A stretch of 64,000 nucleotides of DNA from Lewinellaceae bacterium (GTDB lineage Bacteria > Bacteroidota > Bacteroidia > Chitinophagales > Saprospiraceae), in assembly GCA_016716135.1 (NCBI GenBank), contig JADJWX010000006.1:186001-250000 (forward strand), written 5' to 3'. Shown in pieces: positions 1-8,089 of this stretch. Each line of letters begins with the position of its first letter. Position 1 is the stretch's first letter. The translations under genes and the position numbers were made by a program. The notes under the pieces are model-generated. The model saw only the letters and a list, made by a program, of their open reading frames with translations, ran no database searches and was not told the DNA's origin.

Positions 1-1
1 C

Positions 2-334
2 TGGGACACGATAATGCCCGGGACGGTGCTATCCGATTTTGGCGATATGGTGCGCAGTTTTACACCCGATGTTGTGGAGGATGTGGCCGGCCCGGTACAC
101 TTGCGCAAAGAAATACTGGATGCCCTGACGCATGGATTTCTGGAAACAACTGAAGATTTTCTGACGGACACCGAGCGCAGGCATCTGCTGTTAGGCGCCC
201 GGTGGATCATTGGAGAGCAGGCGTTGCGTTTTTTGACCGATTACCTGGCCGGCGACCGCTACTACAAAATCCGGTACCCGGAGCACAATCTGGTGCGGGC
301 GCGGAATCAGCTGGCCCTGTTTGCGGAACTTTAA
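2..334 (+). CDS. APH-type sugar kinase, C-terminal fragment (cut by window edge)
   Basis: The reading frame is open from base 2 and ends at a TAA at 332-334, so only the last ~110 residues are present and the start lies outside the window. The visible sequence begins WDTIMPG and contains DFGDMVRSF, then FLTDYLAGDRYY and HNLVRARNQ near the end. This matches my memory of the C-terminus of aminoglycoside-phosphotransferase-fold sugar kinases in Bacteroidota, annotated as N-acetylhexosamine kinase-like or 'mucin desulfatase' proteins. Those phosphorylate a small sugar from ATP in the cytoplasm. The DTIMPG and DFGD segments correspond to the region after the catalytic loop, which is itself not visible. 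The substrate cannot be inferred. The gene is convergent with the phosphoesterase that ends 37 bp downstream. Confidence 0.6.
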   Translation, partial: WDTIMPGTVLSDFGDMVRSFTPDVVEDVAGPVHLRKEILDALTHGFLETTEDFLTDTERRHLLLGARWIIGEQALRFLTDYLAGDRYYKIRYPEHNLVRARNQLALFAEL

Positions 335-370
335 GAAAAAGATTTTTCAATAAAATTTGGAAAAGCGCAG

Positions 371-1504
371 TTATTCCTTGCCCTTAAACGCCAGGGTAAA
401 TACGGTGGATTTCACACCTTTTTCATCCAGCGAGTACATATTCCCTTTTTCGACGTACAGGGTGCGCAGTTCATCGGCACGCAAATTTTCGTCGTGAAAC
501 AGGTCGACACAAACGAGGCTGCCATCGTACAGGGCCATGACGTCGGGGACCAGCGTATGGCCAACCACGATACGTTTGACGCCGGCAAAGGCAAGTGCTG
601 CGTCCATTTCCTCCCGGCTGATTTTATTCTTGGCGGCGCCGCGAAACCAGAGCACGCCCACTTCGGGATGAAAGACATATTGGGCAAGGGAGTCAACAAT
701 TTCGCCATAGTTGACGCCCAGATACCGGCGGGCGATGTAATTCAGATCGCTGATGCGAAGTGTGGACGCCGCCACATAGGGGCTGATGCCGCCATGGCAA
801 AAGGCGAAGTCGCCAATTTTTACAATCGCGTTTTTGGTGCGCAACCAGCGACCGAGTTCGGAATGATCATCGTACCACAGATTGTAGGTTTCGCCGATCA
901 ATTGGGCATTTTCCATGTATTTATTGCGCACGTAGCCGTATTCGCCGCAGAGGTTCATGGCTTCGTGGTTGCCGAGGATGAAATGGATGTTCCCACCGGC
1001 TTTCTCCGCTTCCGATTCCAGTTTGTAAATCAACCAAAGGCATTCGGTCACATTGGTCCCGCGGTCGAAAAAATCGCCGATCAAAACCAGGTGGCCATTG
1101 CCAAAGGTCCAGTTGAAGTTGGCGTCCATAACCCGGGCGCCCTGCAGGATACGTTTGAAGGCTTCGAAATTCCCTTCAATATCGGAAAGTACCAGCATGC
1201 GGTCGGGGAGGGAAAAGCGGTCTTTGTCGACTTTGAGCTTGTCTTTGAGCGTAAACGAAAAAGCATCACCGGTTTCCGGCACGACGCATTTCAGTTTGAC
1301 TTCTTCCCGTTTTGTATAATATTTTACCCGGACAACGAGGCCGGTATCGACTTTTTCAACCGTTTTAACCACAATATTTTTACCGCGGTAGAAAACATGA
1401 GGGCCGTCTGCACCTGCCTTGGATTTGTCAATCAAAGGATCGCCGGCATAAACCTGACTGGTGAGGGATACCAAAAGCGCAATAAACAGAGATTTGAAAG
1501 CCAT
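371..1504 (-). CDS. Secreted calcineurin-like metallophosphoesterase
   Basis: The 377-residue protein begins with a clear signal peptide (hydrophobic residues 5-19, cleavage probably after VYA at 18-20), so it is exported to the periplasm or surface. The metal-binding motifs of the calcineurin-like phosphoesterase superfamily are in order: SDIEG (107-111), GDFFDRG (143-149), GNHE (178-181), then FCHGG and VVGHT towards the C-terminus. In most family members the first motif is D-x-H; here the His position is Glu (D108-I-E110), a variant I associate with a Bacteroidota subfamily related to Shewanella-like protein phosphatases. It probably hydrolyses phosphomonoesters; substrate unknown. A single-gene transcript is likely, since the flanking genes are convergent or divergent. 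Confidence 0.8.
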   Translation of the reverse strand: MAFKSLFIALLVSLTSQVYAGDPLIDKSKAGADGPHVFYRGKNIVVKTVEKVDTGLVVRVKYYTKREEVKLKCVVPETGDAFSFTLKDKLKVDKDRFSLPDRMLVLSDIEGNFEAFKRILQGARVMDANFNWTFGNGHLVLIGDFFDRGTNVTECLWLIYKLESEAEKAGGNIHFILGNHEAMNLCGEYGYVRNKYMENAQLIGETYNLWYDDHSELGRWLRTKNAIVKIGDFAFCHGGISPYVAASTLRISDLNYIARRYLGVNYGEIVDSLAQYVFHPEVGVLWFRGAAKNKISREEMDAALAFAGVKRIVVGHTLVPDVMALYDGSLVCVDLFHDENLRADELRTLYVEKGNMYSLDEKGVKSTVFTLAFKGKE

Positions 1505-1617
1505 GCAAAAAGAAATTAGTTGAAAGCGGATAATGTATTAACGCCGGATTGGCAGAATTGTCACAAGCGACCGGACTGGTCCCCCGTTTATGCAGGCAAG
1601 AACACGGAAGTGGTGCG

Positions 1618-1625
1618 CAAATATA
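1618..1625 (-). promoter_or_regulatory. Candidate -7 box in the 1505-1852 intergenic region
   Basis: On the minus strand this reads TATATTTG, matching the Bacteroidota -7 consensus TAnnTTTG, about 115 bp upstream of the phosphoesterase start. I see no convincing -33 TTG, so this is weak. The box lies in the loop of a perfect 14-bp inverted repeat (1586-1599 with 1648-1661; arm GTTTATGCAGGCAA). The rest of 1505-1852 holds no gene I can support. The first ATG of the open frame at 1778 is upstream of the conserved start of the next gene and is probably not used. Confidence 0.3.
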
Positions 1626-1852
1626 ATTCTTTTTTTTAGGTGACCAGTTGCCTGCATAAACGCCCGGACAAAAGGAAGATGGCTGTTTTGGAAATTTAAT
1701 TTGGATTACGCGGCATTCCTTCGACCAACTATTTTGGGGAAACATTGACAGTTTCTTGACAAAAACACCTTCGGCAATTGGTTTCTTTTAAAATTTTTAT
1801 CGGCTTATCCGGCTGGCTGGGTAATTTGCCGCCAAACAAATTTGCACGGTTT

Positions 1853-3034
1853 ATGCGAAAACTTGCCGCGAAACGGATTTATCCGGTCGCTTCTGATCCG
1901 GTTGAAAATGGGGTGGTAATCACCGATGATTCAGGAAAAATCCTTGCCATTGAACGCCAGTCGCAACATGACCCAGCCAGCCTCGAACAGGTTGACGGAG
2001 TTTTGGTCCCTGGATTTATTAATACCCATTGTCACCTGGAGTTATCGCACATGAAGGGCATGGTGGATACCGGCACCGGGTTGATCCCTTTCATCACCAG
2101 TGTCGTTACCAAGCGCAACCTGCCCGCTGAAGTGATCGCCGACGCCATTGAGCGCGCCGAACAAGACATGCTGGATGCCGGCATTGTGGCCCTGGGCGAT
2201 ATTTCCAACACGACCGACACGTTTGCCGTGAAGGCCCGGGGGCGCATGCGGTATCACACATTTGTGGAAGTGTTTGATTTTTTGCAGGATGCTAATGCGG
2301 AAAAAACGTTTGCCGCCGGCATGGCGGTGTATGAAAAACTCCAACCGGCGCCCGGCAGCACACGTTCGCTGGCGCCGCATGCGCCCTACTCGGTCAGTCC
2401 CGGATTGTTTGAAAAAATAAATGCTGCGAATCCGGCCTCCGGTGGCGTTACCAGCATACACAACCAGGAAACGCCGCCTGAAAATGAACTGTTTGAACGG
2501 GGCAGCGGCGCGTTTTACGATTTTTACAAACTGTTCGATGTTTCGCTGGAACATTTTCGGGCATCGGGCAAACCCTCCATATTCTATGCTTTGCAACATA
2601 TGAACCCGGCGCTCCGGAGCTTATTTGTGCACAATACCCTGAGCACGCCGGATGACATTCGCGCTGCCCAGGCCTGGAGCCCGCATACGTTTTGGGTAAC
2701 CAGTCCGAACGCCAATTTGTACATTGAGAACCGGATTCCGAATTACCAGTATTTCCTGGATGCCGGCGCCCGCGTCACCATCGGTACCGACAGCCTGACT
2801 TCCAACTGGCAGCTTTCCATTTTGGAGGAAATGAAAACGATTGCACGATATCAGAGCTATGTGCCGTTCAGCCAACTGCTTCGTTGGGCGACCCTAAACG
2901 GCGCCCAGGCGCTGGGTTTTGAAGATACATTGGGTAGCCTGGAGGCAGGGAAAACTCCGGGGGTCCTATCGCTGGAGGGTTTGGATGCGAAAGAACAGCT
3001 TGGCGCCAGGGCTTCCGTGCGGCGGCTGGTTTGA
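1853..3034 (+). CDS. Amidohydrolase family protein (chlorohydrolase/guanine deaminase-like)
   Basis: I chose the ATG at 1853 rather than 1778 because the protein family starts with a short M-x-x-L-x-A-x-x-I-Y-P segment, seen here as MRKLAAKRIYP; the 25 residues upstream look non-coding. The result is 393 residues. The metal-binding motif NTHCHLELSHMKG is present at about residues 57-69, followed by HAPYSVSP in the middle and GTDSLTSN towards the end, which supplies the usual Asp metal ligand. These are hallmarks of the subtype III amidohydrolase superfamily (guanine deaminase, atrazine chlorohydrolase, SAH deaminase relatives). Cytoplasmic, metal-dependent hydrolysis or deamination of a heterocycle is expected; the substrate is not visible. 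Confidence 0.8.
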   Translation: MRKLAAKRIYPVASDPVENGVVITDDSGKILAIERQSQHDPASLEQVDGVLVPGFINTHCHLELSHMKGMVDTGTGLIPFITSVVTKRNLPAEVIADAIERAEQDMLDAGIVALGDISNTTDTFAVKARGRMRYHTFVEVFDFLQDANAEKTFAAGMAVYEKLQPAPGSTRSLAPHAPYSVSPGLFEKINAANPASGGVTSIHNQETPPENELFERGSGAFYDFYKLFDVSLEHFRASGKPSIFYALQHMNPALRSLFVHNTLSTPDDIRAAQAWSPHTFWVTSPNANLYIENRIPNYQYFLDAGARVTIGTDSLTSNWQLSILEEMKTIARYQSYVPFSQLLRWATLNGAQALGFEDTLGSLEAGKTPGVLSLEGLDAKEQLGARASVRRLV

Positions 3035-3039
3035 AACAA

Positions 3040-3060
3040 GGGCGACCGCGAGGGTCGCCC
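3040..3060. repeat. Short REP-like hairpin
   Basis: GGGCGACC (3040-3047) and GGTCGCCC (3053-3060) form a perfect 8-bp stem with a 5-base loop, just after the amidohydrolase stop. There is no T-run, so it is not a simple intrinsic terminator. It resembles short palindromes dispersed through many genomes; only one copy is visible here. Confidence 0.5.
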
Positions 3061-3140
3061 CTACACCGGGTAAATTTATTGGCCCGGTGCTTGCACGCTT
3101 CGAATATTCAGACTTATCTTTGCGGCCCACCAAGCGAAAA

Positions 3141-3211
3141 GGTATCGTGGCCGAGGGGTTAGGCACAGGTCTGCAAAACCTGCTACAGCGGTTCGAATCC
3201 GCTCGATACCT
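3141..3211 (+). tRNA. tRNA-Cys (anticodon GCA)
   Basis: The full cloverleaf can be folded by eye: acceptor GGTATCG pairing with CGATACC, D-arm GCC/GGC, anticodon stem CAGGT/ACCTG with loop CTGCAAA (anticodon GCA), a 4-base variable region, and T-arm AGCGG-TTCGAAT-CCGCT. The discriminator base is T, as expected for tRNA-Cys. CCA is not encoded. It is the only RNA gene I can support in the window. Confidence 0.95.
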
Positions 3212-3227
3212 CAACAGAAAATCAATG

Positions 3228-3263
3228 CCGCCGTAACGAAGGGTTCGTTGCGGCGGTTTTTTT
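3228..3263 (+). terminator. Intrinsic terminator after tRNA-Cys
   Basis: A 13-bp stem (3228-3240 with 3244-3256, one G-U pair) with a GGG loop is followed by an uninterrupted T-run at 3257-3263. It lies 17 bases after the tRNA and should end its transcript. Confidence 0.85.
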
Positions 3264-3316
3264 GTTTTAGGTTTTGTTTCCGCCCAAGAGCGCGTTAGAA
3301 CTCCCAGCTTTTCCCT

Positions 3317-5959
3317 CTACGCAGGCGAACGCCCCGGCTCCGCCACCCCCAGCGCCCGCAAGTGCTGCTTCGCCTGCTCCAGCCCGTAGTGATAGGCCCA
3401 GGGCGGGCCATCGCACCAGGCCATGCGGTAAGCCTGCTCCGCCGCCTCCCTGGCCGCTTCGGTATGGCCCGCATCCCGCTCGATTTGACAAAGTACATTG
3501 AAGGCATCGGCGTGAAAAAGCGGATACGGCCCCCGCCCGGCGTACTCCCAGACATCGCTCAGCAGCGCGCGGGCCTCCTGTGGCTTGCCCTGCTGCCGGG
3601 CCAGCTCGGCCAGGGCGATGAGGGCCGGTAGTTCCTCCTCCACATAGTTGATGGCGCGCGCGCGGGCCAGCGCGTGGTGCAGCCGCTCGTGCGCTGTGGC
3701 TTGATCGTCCAGCGCCAGGGCTGCCTGTGAGCGCCGGGCGGCTTCGGCGGCTTCGCGCAGGCGGCCGGAGAAGCGCCGGGCATCGGAAAGGTTGCCGAGG
3801 CCGATGGCTACACTTTTTTTTACATCTTGTATTTCTCGAATTTCTATGCTTTTTTCATAAAAATAAACGCTTTTGCCCGGCTCGCCGCTGGTTTTATAGG
3901 CCAAGGCAAGTGCATTGAATGTAAAGGCTTTGTCGGCATCTTTGCTTAATCTGGGCTGTTGGTCCAATCCATCGGGAAACAGTTTTTCCAACAATTCCAC
4001 CCGCTGCCGGTTGCTGCCCAGGCGCCACAAGGTGGCCTTGTCAATTTTTCCATAAAACAAATCATACGCCTCATCATACTTCCCCATCCCGACCAAGGTA
4101 TGGTACAGCTCGATGGCCGGAGTGAGGTCTTCGTAGATATTTACTTTTAAATAATCGTCCACCTTGGGGGCGGCATCGAAGTAGCCGTGCAGGGCCTGAT
4201 ACGCCTGTGCGCGCTCGGCATCGCCGGCGAGGGTCCAGGATACGCCCCGCACCACGGGGTGGAGGTCGTAGCGGTCGCTGCGGCGGTCCCAGCCCAGCAG
4301 GCCGCGGTCTTCCAGTTGGGTGAGTACGGCATCCAGGACGGCGGAGTCGGCGCAGGGCTTACCGGCGCCGCTGCATACCGCCAGCAATACCTCATACTGT
4401 GTGGGCATGCGGAAGGCGGCGATGGTTTGCAGCACCTTGAGTTCGGGTTCGCTCAGGCCCTGCAAGGCGAATTTCAATACATGGTGTTTTGCTTGCACCA
4501 GTTTCAACTCGTACGGATTGAAATCCGGGTTTTCGGTCCGCCAGCGCTCGAAATCGCCGCGGGCGCGGCGGTCGCGGGCTACCTCGCCGGCCAGGGCCTG
4601 CAAGAGCAGGGGGTGGCTGCCGAAGCGATGGAACAGGCGCAAGAGTTCGTCGCGCGTACCTGTGCAGCCGAAGTGTCGCCAAAGTTCGAGCGCGTCGCCG
4701 TCGTTCAGGGCTTTGAGAAATCTGGCAGCGCAATGCGGCAGCGGGTCGCCGTTGAGCATTTGCAAATCGAAGGGGTACAGGCGACTGCTGACCAGGAAAC
4801 GGCTGGCGCGTACCCGGGTCAGTTTGCGCAGAAAGCCGGCGCGCGGGTCGGCGGTTTTGCGCAGGCGGTGGCCGTCGAGGAAGGTTTGGCGTTGCGATTC
4901 ATCCAGGCCGCGTTTGGCCGCCATAAAATTGGCGGTGAAGCGGTCGTAATCGTCGTCGGCGAGGTAGGCAGCATCCATGCGGGCGTAAGCGATGAGGATG
5001 CGCTCGAGGCCGTCCAGCACCACGAGATGGGGTTCGCGGTCGAGTATGTCCAACAGTTGTTGCTCGCGTTCGGGGGCGGGTATGGTTTGTAGTGCTTCCG
5101 GCGCCCGGCGGCTCACATAGGCCAGCAGCCGGATCACGAAGTTTTCAAAATAAGCGTCGCTTTCGTAAAAACTCCACCAAAAGCGCCCCGCCATGGGCTT
5201 CCACTCCTGGGGCGCGTGGTGCTGAAACCAGGCCCAGGTCAGCGCGCTCTTGCCCATGCCGCCGATGGCTATCACATTGAAGATGCGGACATCCGCCAGG
5301 CCTTTCTGGCCGGTGATCCAGTCGGTGAGTATATCCAGATCCGCGTGGCGGCCGATGAGGCCCGTGGTTTGCGAAAGCGTGTAGGGGTGGGCGATATACG
5401 GCTCGGGTGGTGCCGTGAGCGGGTGCACGTAGTGGTATTGGGGCGGGGTGTCGGGCTGTGCTGCTTTCCAGGCATCTTTGAGTTGTGTCAAGGCCTGGAT
5501 GGCGTGGGCGCGCAGGTCTTCGGGGTTTTTGAAAAAGGCTACGACGCGCTCCTTGCCTAATTTTTCTTTGAACTTTTTTAATTTTTCAGCACCGTCGCCG
5601 GTTTCCACGTCGGCGGCTTTCAGGTCGTGGTCCTCGTGCATGAAAAAGATCAGTCGCGGGATGTCGTTCTTTACGGCGCGCCGGTATTCCATTTCGGTGA
5701 TGGAAATTTTCTCCGGGTTGTCGCGATCGGGCACAAAGCCGTAGCGGTGCGCGAAGATGCCGATGTACACGTCGGCCTGATCCACCAGGCGCAGCGATAC
5801 TTCTACGGCATCGGCGTTTTCGGCTGTGAGGTTTTCCATCATTTCCGAGGCAAAAACGCTTACGCGTTGGCAGGCGCGTTCCACCTGCTTGCGGTGTTCC
5901 GGCAGGTCGCGGGCGGTGCTGGAAATCATGGCTTTTTTGATTTCTTGTAATTCGGGCAT
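3317..5959 (-). CDS. DUF4062-NTPase-TPR protein (STAND-like)
   Basis: An 880-residue cytoplasmic protein. The N-terminus (about 9-95) has the DUF4062 pattern: a beta strand running into SSTARDLPEHR, then VDQADVYIGIFAHRYG and a following YRRA helix. A P-loop NTPase follows, with Walker A GGMGKS at 233-238 and a hydrophobic Walker B strand HLVVLDGLERIL further on; this fits the NB-ARC/STAND class. The C-terminal ~300 residues are TPR-like helical repeats (ALALAYKTSGEPGKSVYFYEKS and similar). In such proteins the repeats sense a ligand, the NTPase oligomerises, and the N-terminal domain signals or acts. Related architectures occur among antiphage STAND proteins, but a defence role here is inference. 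It stands alone between the tRNA and the sheath gene. Confidence 0.8.
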   Translation of the reverse strand: MPELQEIKKAMISSTARDLPEHRKQVERACQRVSVFASEMMENLTAENADAVEVSLRLVDQADVYIGIFAHRYGFVPDRDNPEKISITEMEYRRAVKNDIPRLIFFMHEDHDLKAADVETGDGAEKLKKFKEKLGKERVVAFFKNPEDLRAHAIQALTQLKDAWKAAQPDTPPQYHYVHPLTAPPEPYIAHPYTLSQTTGLIGRHADLDILTDWITGQKGLADVRIFNVIAIGGMGKSALTWAWFQHHAPQEWKPMAGRFWWSFYESDAYFENFVIRLLAYVSRRAPEALQTIPAPEREQQLLDILDREPHLVVLDGLERILIAYARMDAAYLADDDYDRFTANFMAAKRGLDESQRQTFLDGHRLRKTADPRAGFLRKLTRVRASRFLVSSRLYPFDLQMLNGDPLPHCAARFLKALNDGDALELWRHFGCTGTRDELLRLFHRFGSHPLLLQALAGEVARDRRARGDFERWRTENPDFNPYELKLVQAKHHVLKFALQGLSEPELKVLQTIAAFRMPTQYEVLLAVCSGAGKPCADSAVLDAVLTQLEDRGLLGWDRRSDRYDLHPVVRGVSWTLAGDAERAQAYQALHGYFDAAPKVDDYLKVNIYEDLTPAIELYHTLVGMGKYDEAYDLFYGKIDKATLWRLGSNRQRVELLEKLFPDGLDQQPRLSKDADKAFTFNALALAYKTSGEPGKSVYFYEKSIEIREIQDVKKSVAIGLGNLSDARRFSGRLREAAEAARRSQAALALDDQATAHERLHHALARARAINYVEEELPALIALAELARQQGKPQEARALLSDVWEYAGRGPYPLFHADAFNVLCQIERDAGHTEAAREAAEQAYRMAWCDGPPWAYHYGLEQAKQHLRALGVAEPGRSPA

Positions 5960-6265
5960 AGCGGGTGTTTTTCCAAGTGGTTTTAGAAATGCATGGGTAA
6001 ATATAATGCGAAGGCTGCGGCATTTGGAATTTGCACTGTCTTTAGCCGAGCCGCGACCTACCGCTATAAAAAATGCACAAGCCCAAAGGATGTACGCCCT
6101 TCCAGGTGTACATTGAGATGGCTTCTAAGCACCACTAAGTTTTCACTAAGTTCATAGGGTGATTTTAGTGTTTTTAGTGCGCTTAGTGTTGAAAGAATAA
6201 CTTATAAGACAGCCTCGTGTTTTTTTTAGCAAAAGACCCAAAACGCGCCGGCTGGAATACAGGAA
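5960..6265. other. Intergenic, imperfect hairpin only
   Basis: No gene is seen. About 6120-6200 carries repeated CACTAAG/CTTAGTG words in opposite orientation, which can fold into an imperfect hairpin between the two same-direction minus-strand genes. No T-run or clear promoter was found. Confidence 0.4.
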
Positions 6266-7816
6266 TCAGGATTGTTCCATTTTTTGTTCGAAGCTGAGCA
6301 CAATAAACTCCGCCGGCCGGGTAACAGCAATTTTTACCGAAACCCGCATAATCCCGTCAAGGATATCTACAGGGGTCATCGTGATGCCCAAGCCCACGTC
6401 GACACTAAACGCCTCTCCGGGTGTGGCGCCAGCCAGCGCGCCGCTTTTCCAAATATTCATCAGGAAATTAGCGATCAGGGCCTTAACGTTTGTCCAGGTG
6501 GCAGCCGTATTTGGCGCAAACACGTAGGGTTCGATAGCGTATTTGATCGATTGTTCAATAAAAATGGCTGTACGCCGGACGCTGATATAGCGCCAGTCCT
6601 GGCTATTGCCATCCATGGTGCGGGCGCCCCACACGAGTACGCCTTTTCCCGGGAAGGTGCGAATGGCATTGACCGATTTACCATCGAGTGGAACGTTGAG
6701 GTTTTCCTGCTCCGCGTTGGTTAGGTTAATCACGGGCCCGGTTACGGAGGCCATACCGACATTTGCCGGGGCCTGAAAAACGCCGATGGTGTTGTCTATG
6801 GTCGAATAAATACCCGCCATCGCGCCACTTGGCGGCAAAATATTGATCGCTTGCCGCATCGACTCCAGGATGGCCCGGTAGAGGGGACTGACTTGCAACA
6901 GGCCCTGATGCAGCATATTGGCGGCGGCGGCATCTGTTGCAGGATTATTTGCCGGTATTTTATCCAACTCCGCTGCCAGGGAAGCCGCCTGGCTCGCATT
7001 AATCTGCCCGTTGTTTTTTGCTTCATCCGCCGCTGCCCGCAACAGCCCCACCAGTTCGGCATTTTTAGCCGGATGGATGTTTTGGAAAGATAACTCGTCC
7101 ATACCAGTGATCGTTGTGTGCAGGTAAGGGTAATACGCAGCCCCCCACTGCAAGGCATCGGTCCTGATATTTTCACGAAAAACCGTCACAAGCTGTTCGG
7201 TGGCAGGATTTTGTATGTTTTCAAACGGCATCGGAACATCCAGAATGGCAAACCGGCCTCTCATCATTTTACAATGATCCAGCATGGCCTGCTGAATTTC
7301 CGCGCATTCCTTTTTATCCAGTAAAACAGCATCGGGAATGACCAGCATCGTCGGCTCGGGCTCCTTGAGCAGGCTGCGTATTCCAAGCGCGGTCACTTCG
7401 CCGGTTGGCTTGCCCCGGGCATCCAAAACCGGTGCTTCGCCATCAAAATCGGATTTTTTGACCCCGCCGTTGAAATCGCCGACCGAAACCACGTAGCAGT
7501 CAGACCCGCCGTTTGCAAAGAAAAATTTCATGCTGTAATAAAGTAGAAAACGGCCCGCCGGTTGGCTCAATTTATAGGTCGAATCGGCACAGGCGGCAAT
7601 GTTAAAGGTGATGTGCGGAGCGCCACCGAAATAGAGCAGGAACTCGCCAAAAGAAGAAAGGCGGGTAGGGCTGTTTTTCAAACTTTTGCCGTTTCGGAGC
7701 GCTTTTTCAGTGTATCCGATAAAGGCAGGCACCGCCGTGGGCACAGGAACAGCCGAATTGGGGAAAGCATTTTTCTCTTCAATAAATACGCCCGGTGTTG
7801 TAAATTTTTTTGCCAT
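6266..7816 (-). CDS. Contractile phage-tail-like sheath protein (orphan)
   Basis: I place the start at the ATG ending at 7816, giving 516 residues that begin MAKKFTTPGVFIEE, the typical N-terminus of tail sheath proteins of contractile injection systems (phage tails, eCIS, R-type pyocins). The C-terminus, VKIAVTRPAEFIVLSFEQ, is also typical: sheath proteins end with a strand-forming segment containing P-AEFI. The open frame extends 65 codons further upstream but that part is unlike the family. Such subunits polymerise around an inner tube and contract to inject it. No tube, baseplate, spike or ATPase gene is adjacent, so either the rest of the machine is elsewhere or this is a stand-alone copy. 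A candidate -7 box lies 63 bp upstream. Confidence 0.85.
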   Translation of the reverse strand: MAKKFTTPGVFIEEKNAFPNSAVPVPTAVPAFIGYTEKALRNGKSLKNSPTRLSSFGEFLLYFGGAPHITFNIAACADSTYKLSQPAGRFLLYYSMKFFFANGGSDCYVVSVGDFNGGVKKSDFDGEAPVLDARGKPTGEVTALGIRSLLKEPEPTMLVIPDAVLLDKKECAEIQQAMLDHCKMMRGRFAILDVPMPFENIQNPATEQLVTVFRENIRTDALQWGAAYYPYLHTTITGMDELSFQNIHPAKNAELVGLLRAAADEAKNNGQINASQAASLAAELDKIPANNPATDAAAANMLHQGLLQVSPLYRAILESMRQAINILPPSGAMAGIYSTIDNTIGVFQAPANVGMASVTGPVINLTNAEQENLNVPLDGKSVNAIRTFPGKGVLVWGARTMDGNSQDWRYISVRRTAIFIEQSIKYAIEPYVFAPNTAATWTNVKALIANFLMNIWKSGALAGATPGEAFSVDVGLGITMTPVDILDGIMRVSVKIAVTRPAEFIVLSFEQKMEQS

Positions 7817-7878
7817 AAAGATCGAGGTGCTACTGTAAAACGAAGGCGGTCTAAACAAATGGAATAGCCGCAGTAAAA

Positions 7879-7886
7879 CAAATATA
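7879..7886 (-). promoter_or_regulatory. Candidate -7 box for the sheath gene
   Basis: On the minus strand this reads TATATTTG, matching TAnnTTTG, about 63 bp before the chosen sheath start. It supports the internal start at 7816, since the upstream ATG at 8011 would lie before the promoter. No clear -33 TTG is visible. Confidence 0.35.
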
Positions 7887-8089
7887 GCCCGGCTTTTAAA
7901 CATGCCGGGGCCGACAGGCACGTTCCAGCCTGTGGCGCACCGATTCCTGAGAATCCTTGAATGACGGGAGAATACAGTAGCGCCTGCGTTAAACTTACCT
8001 AGAAGTGGCATAAGAATTGCAAAATGCTACGTTGTTCATAGAACACACGCTGACTTTTTTAATACCAGGCTAATAAATATCGTCAAATC

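Noticed and set aside
494..1519. 341-codon plus-strand frame opposite the phosphoesterase
   Set aside because: Shadow frame; the minus-strand protein has the full set of phosphoesterase motifs and a signal peptide.
6266..7816. Prophage or complete eCIS/T6SS cluster
   Set aside because: No tube, baseplate, capsid, portal, integrase or ATPase gene is found around the sheath gene.
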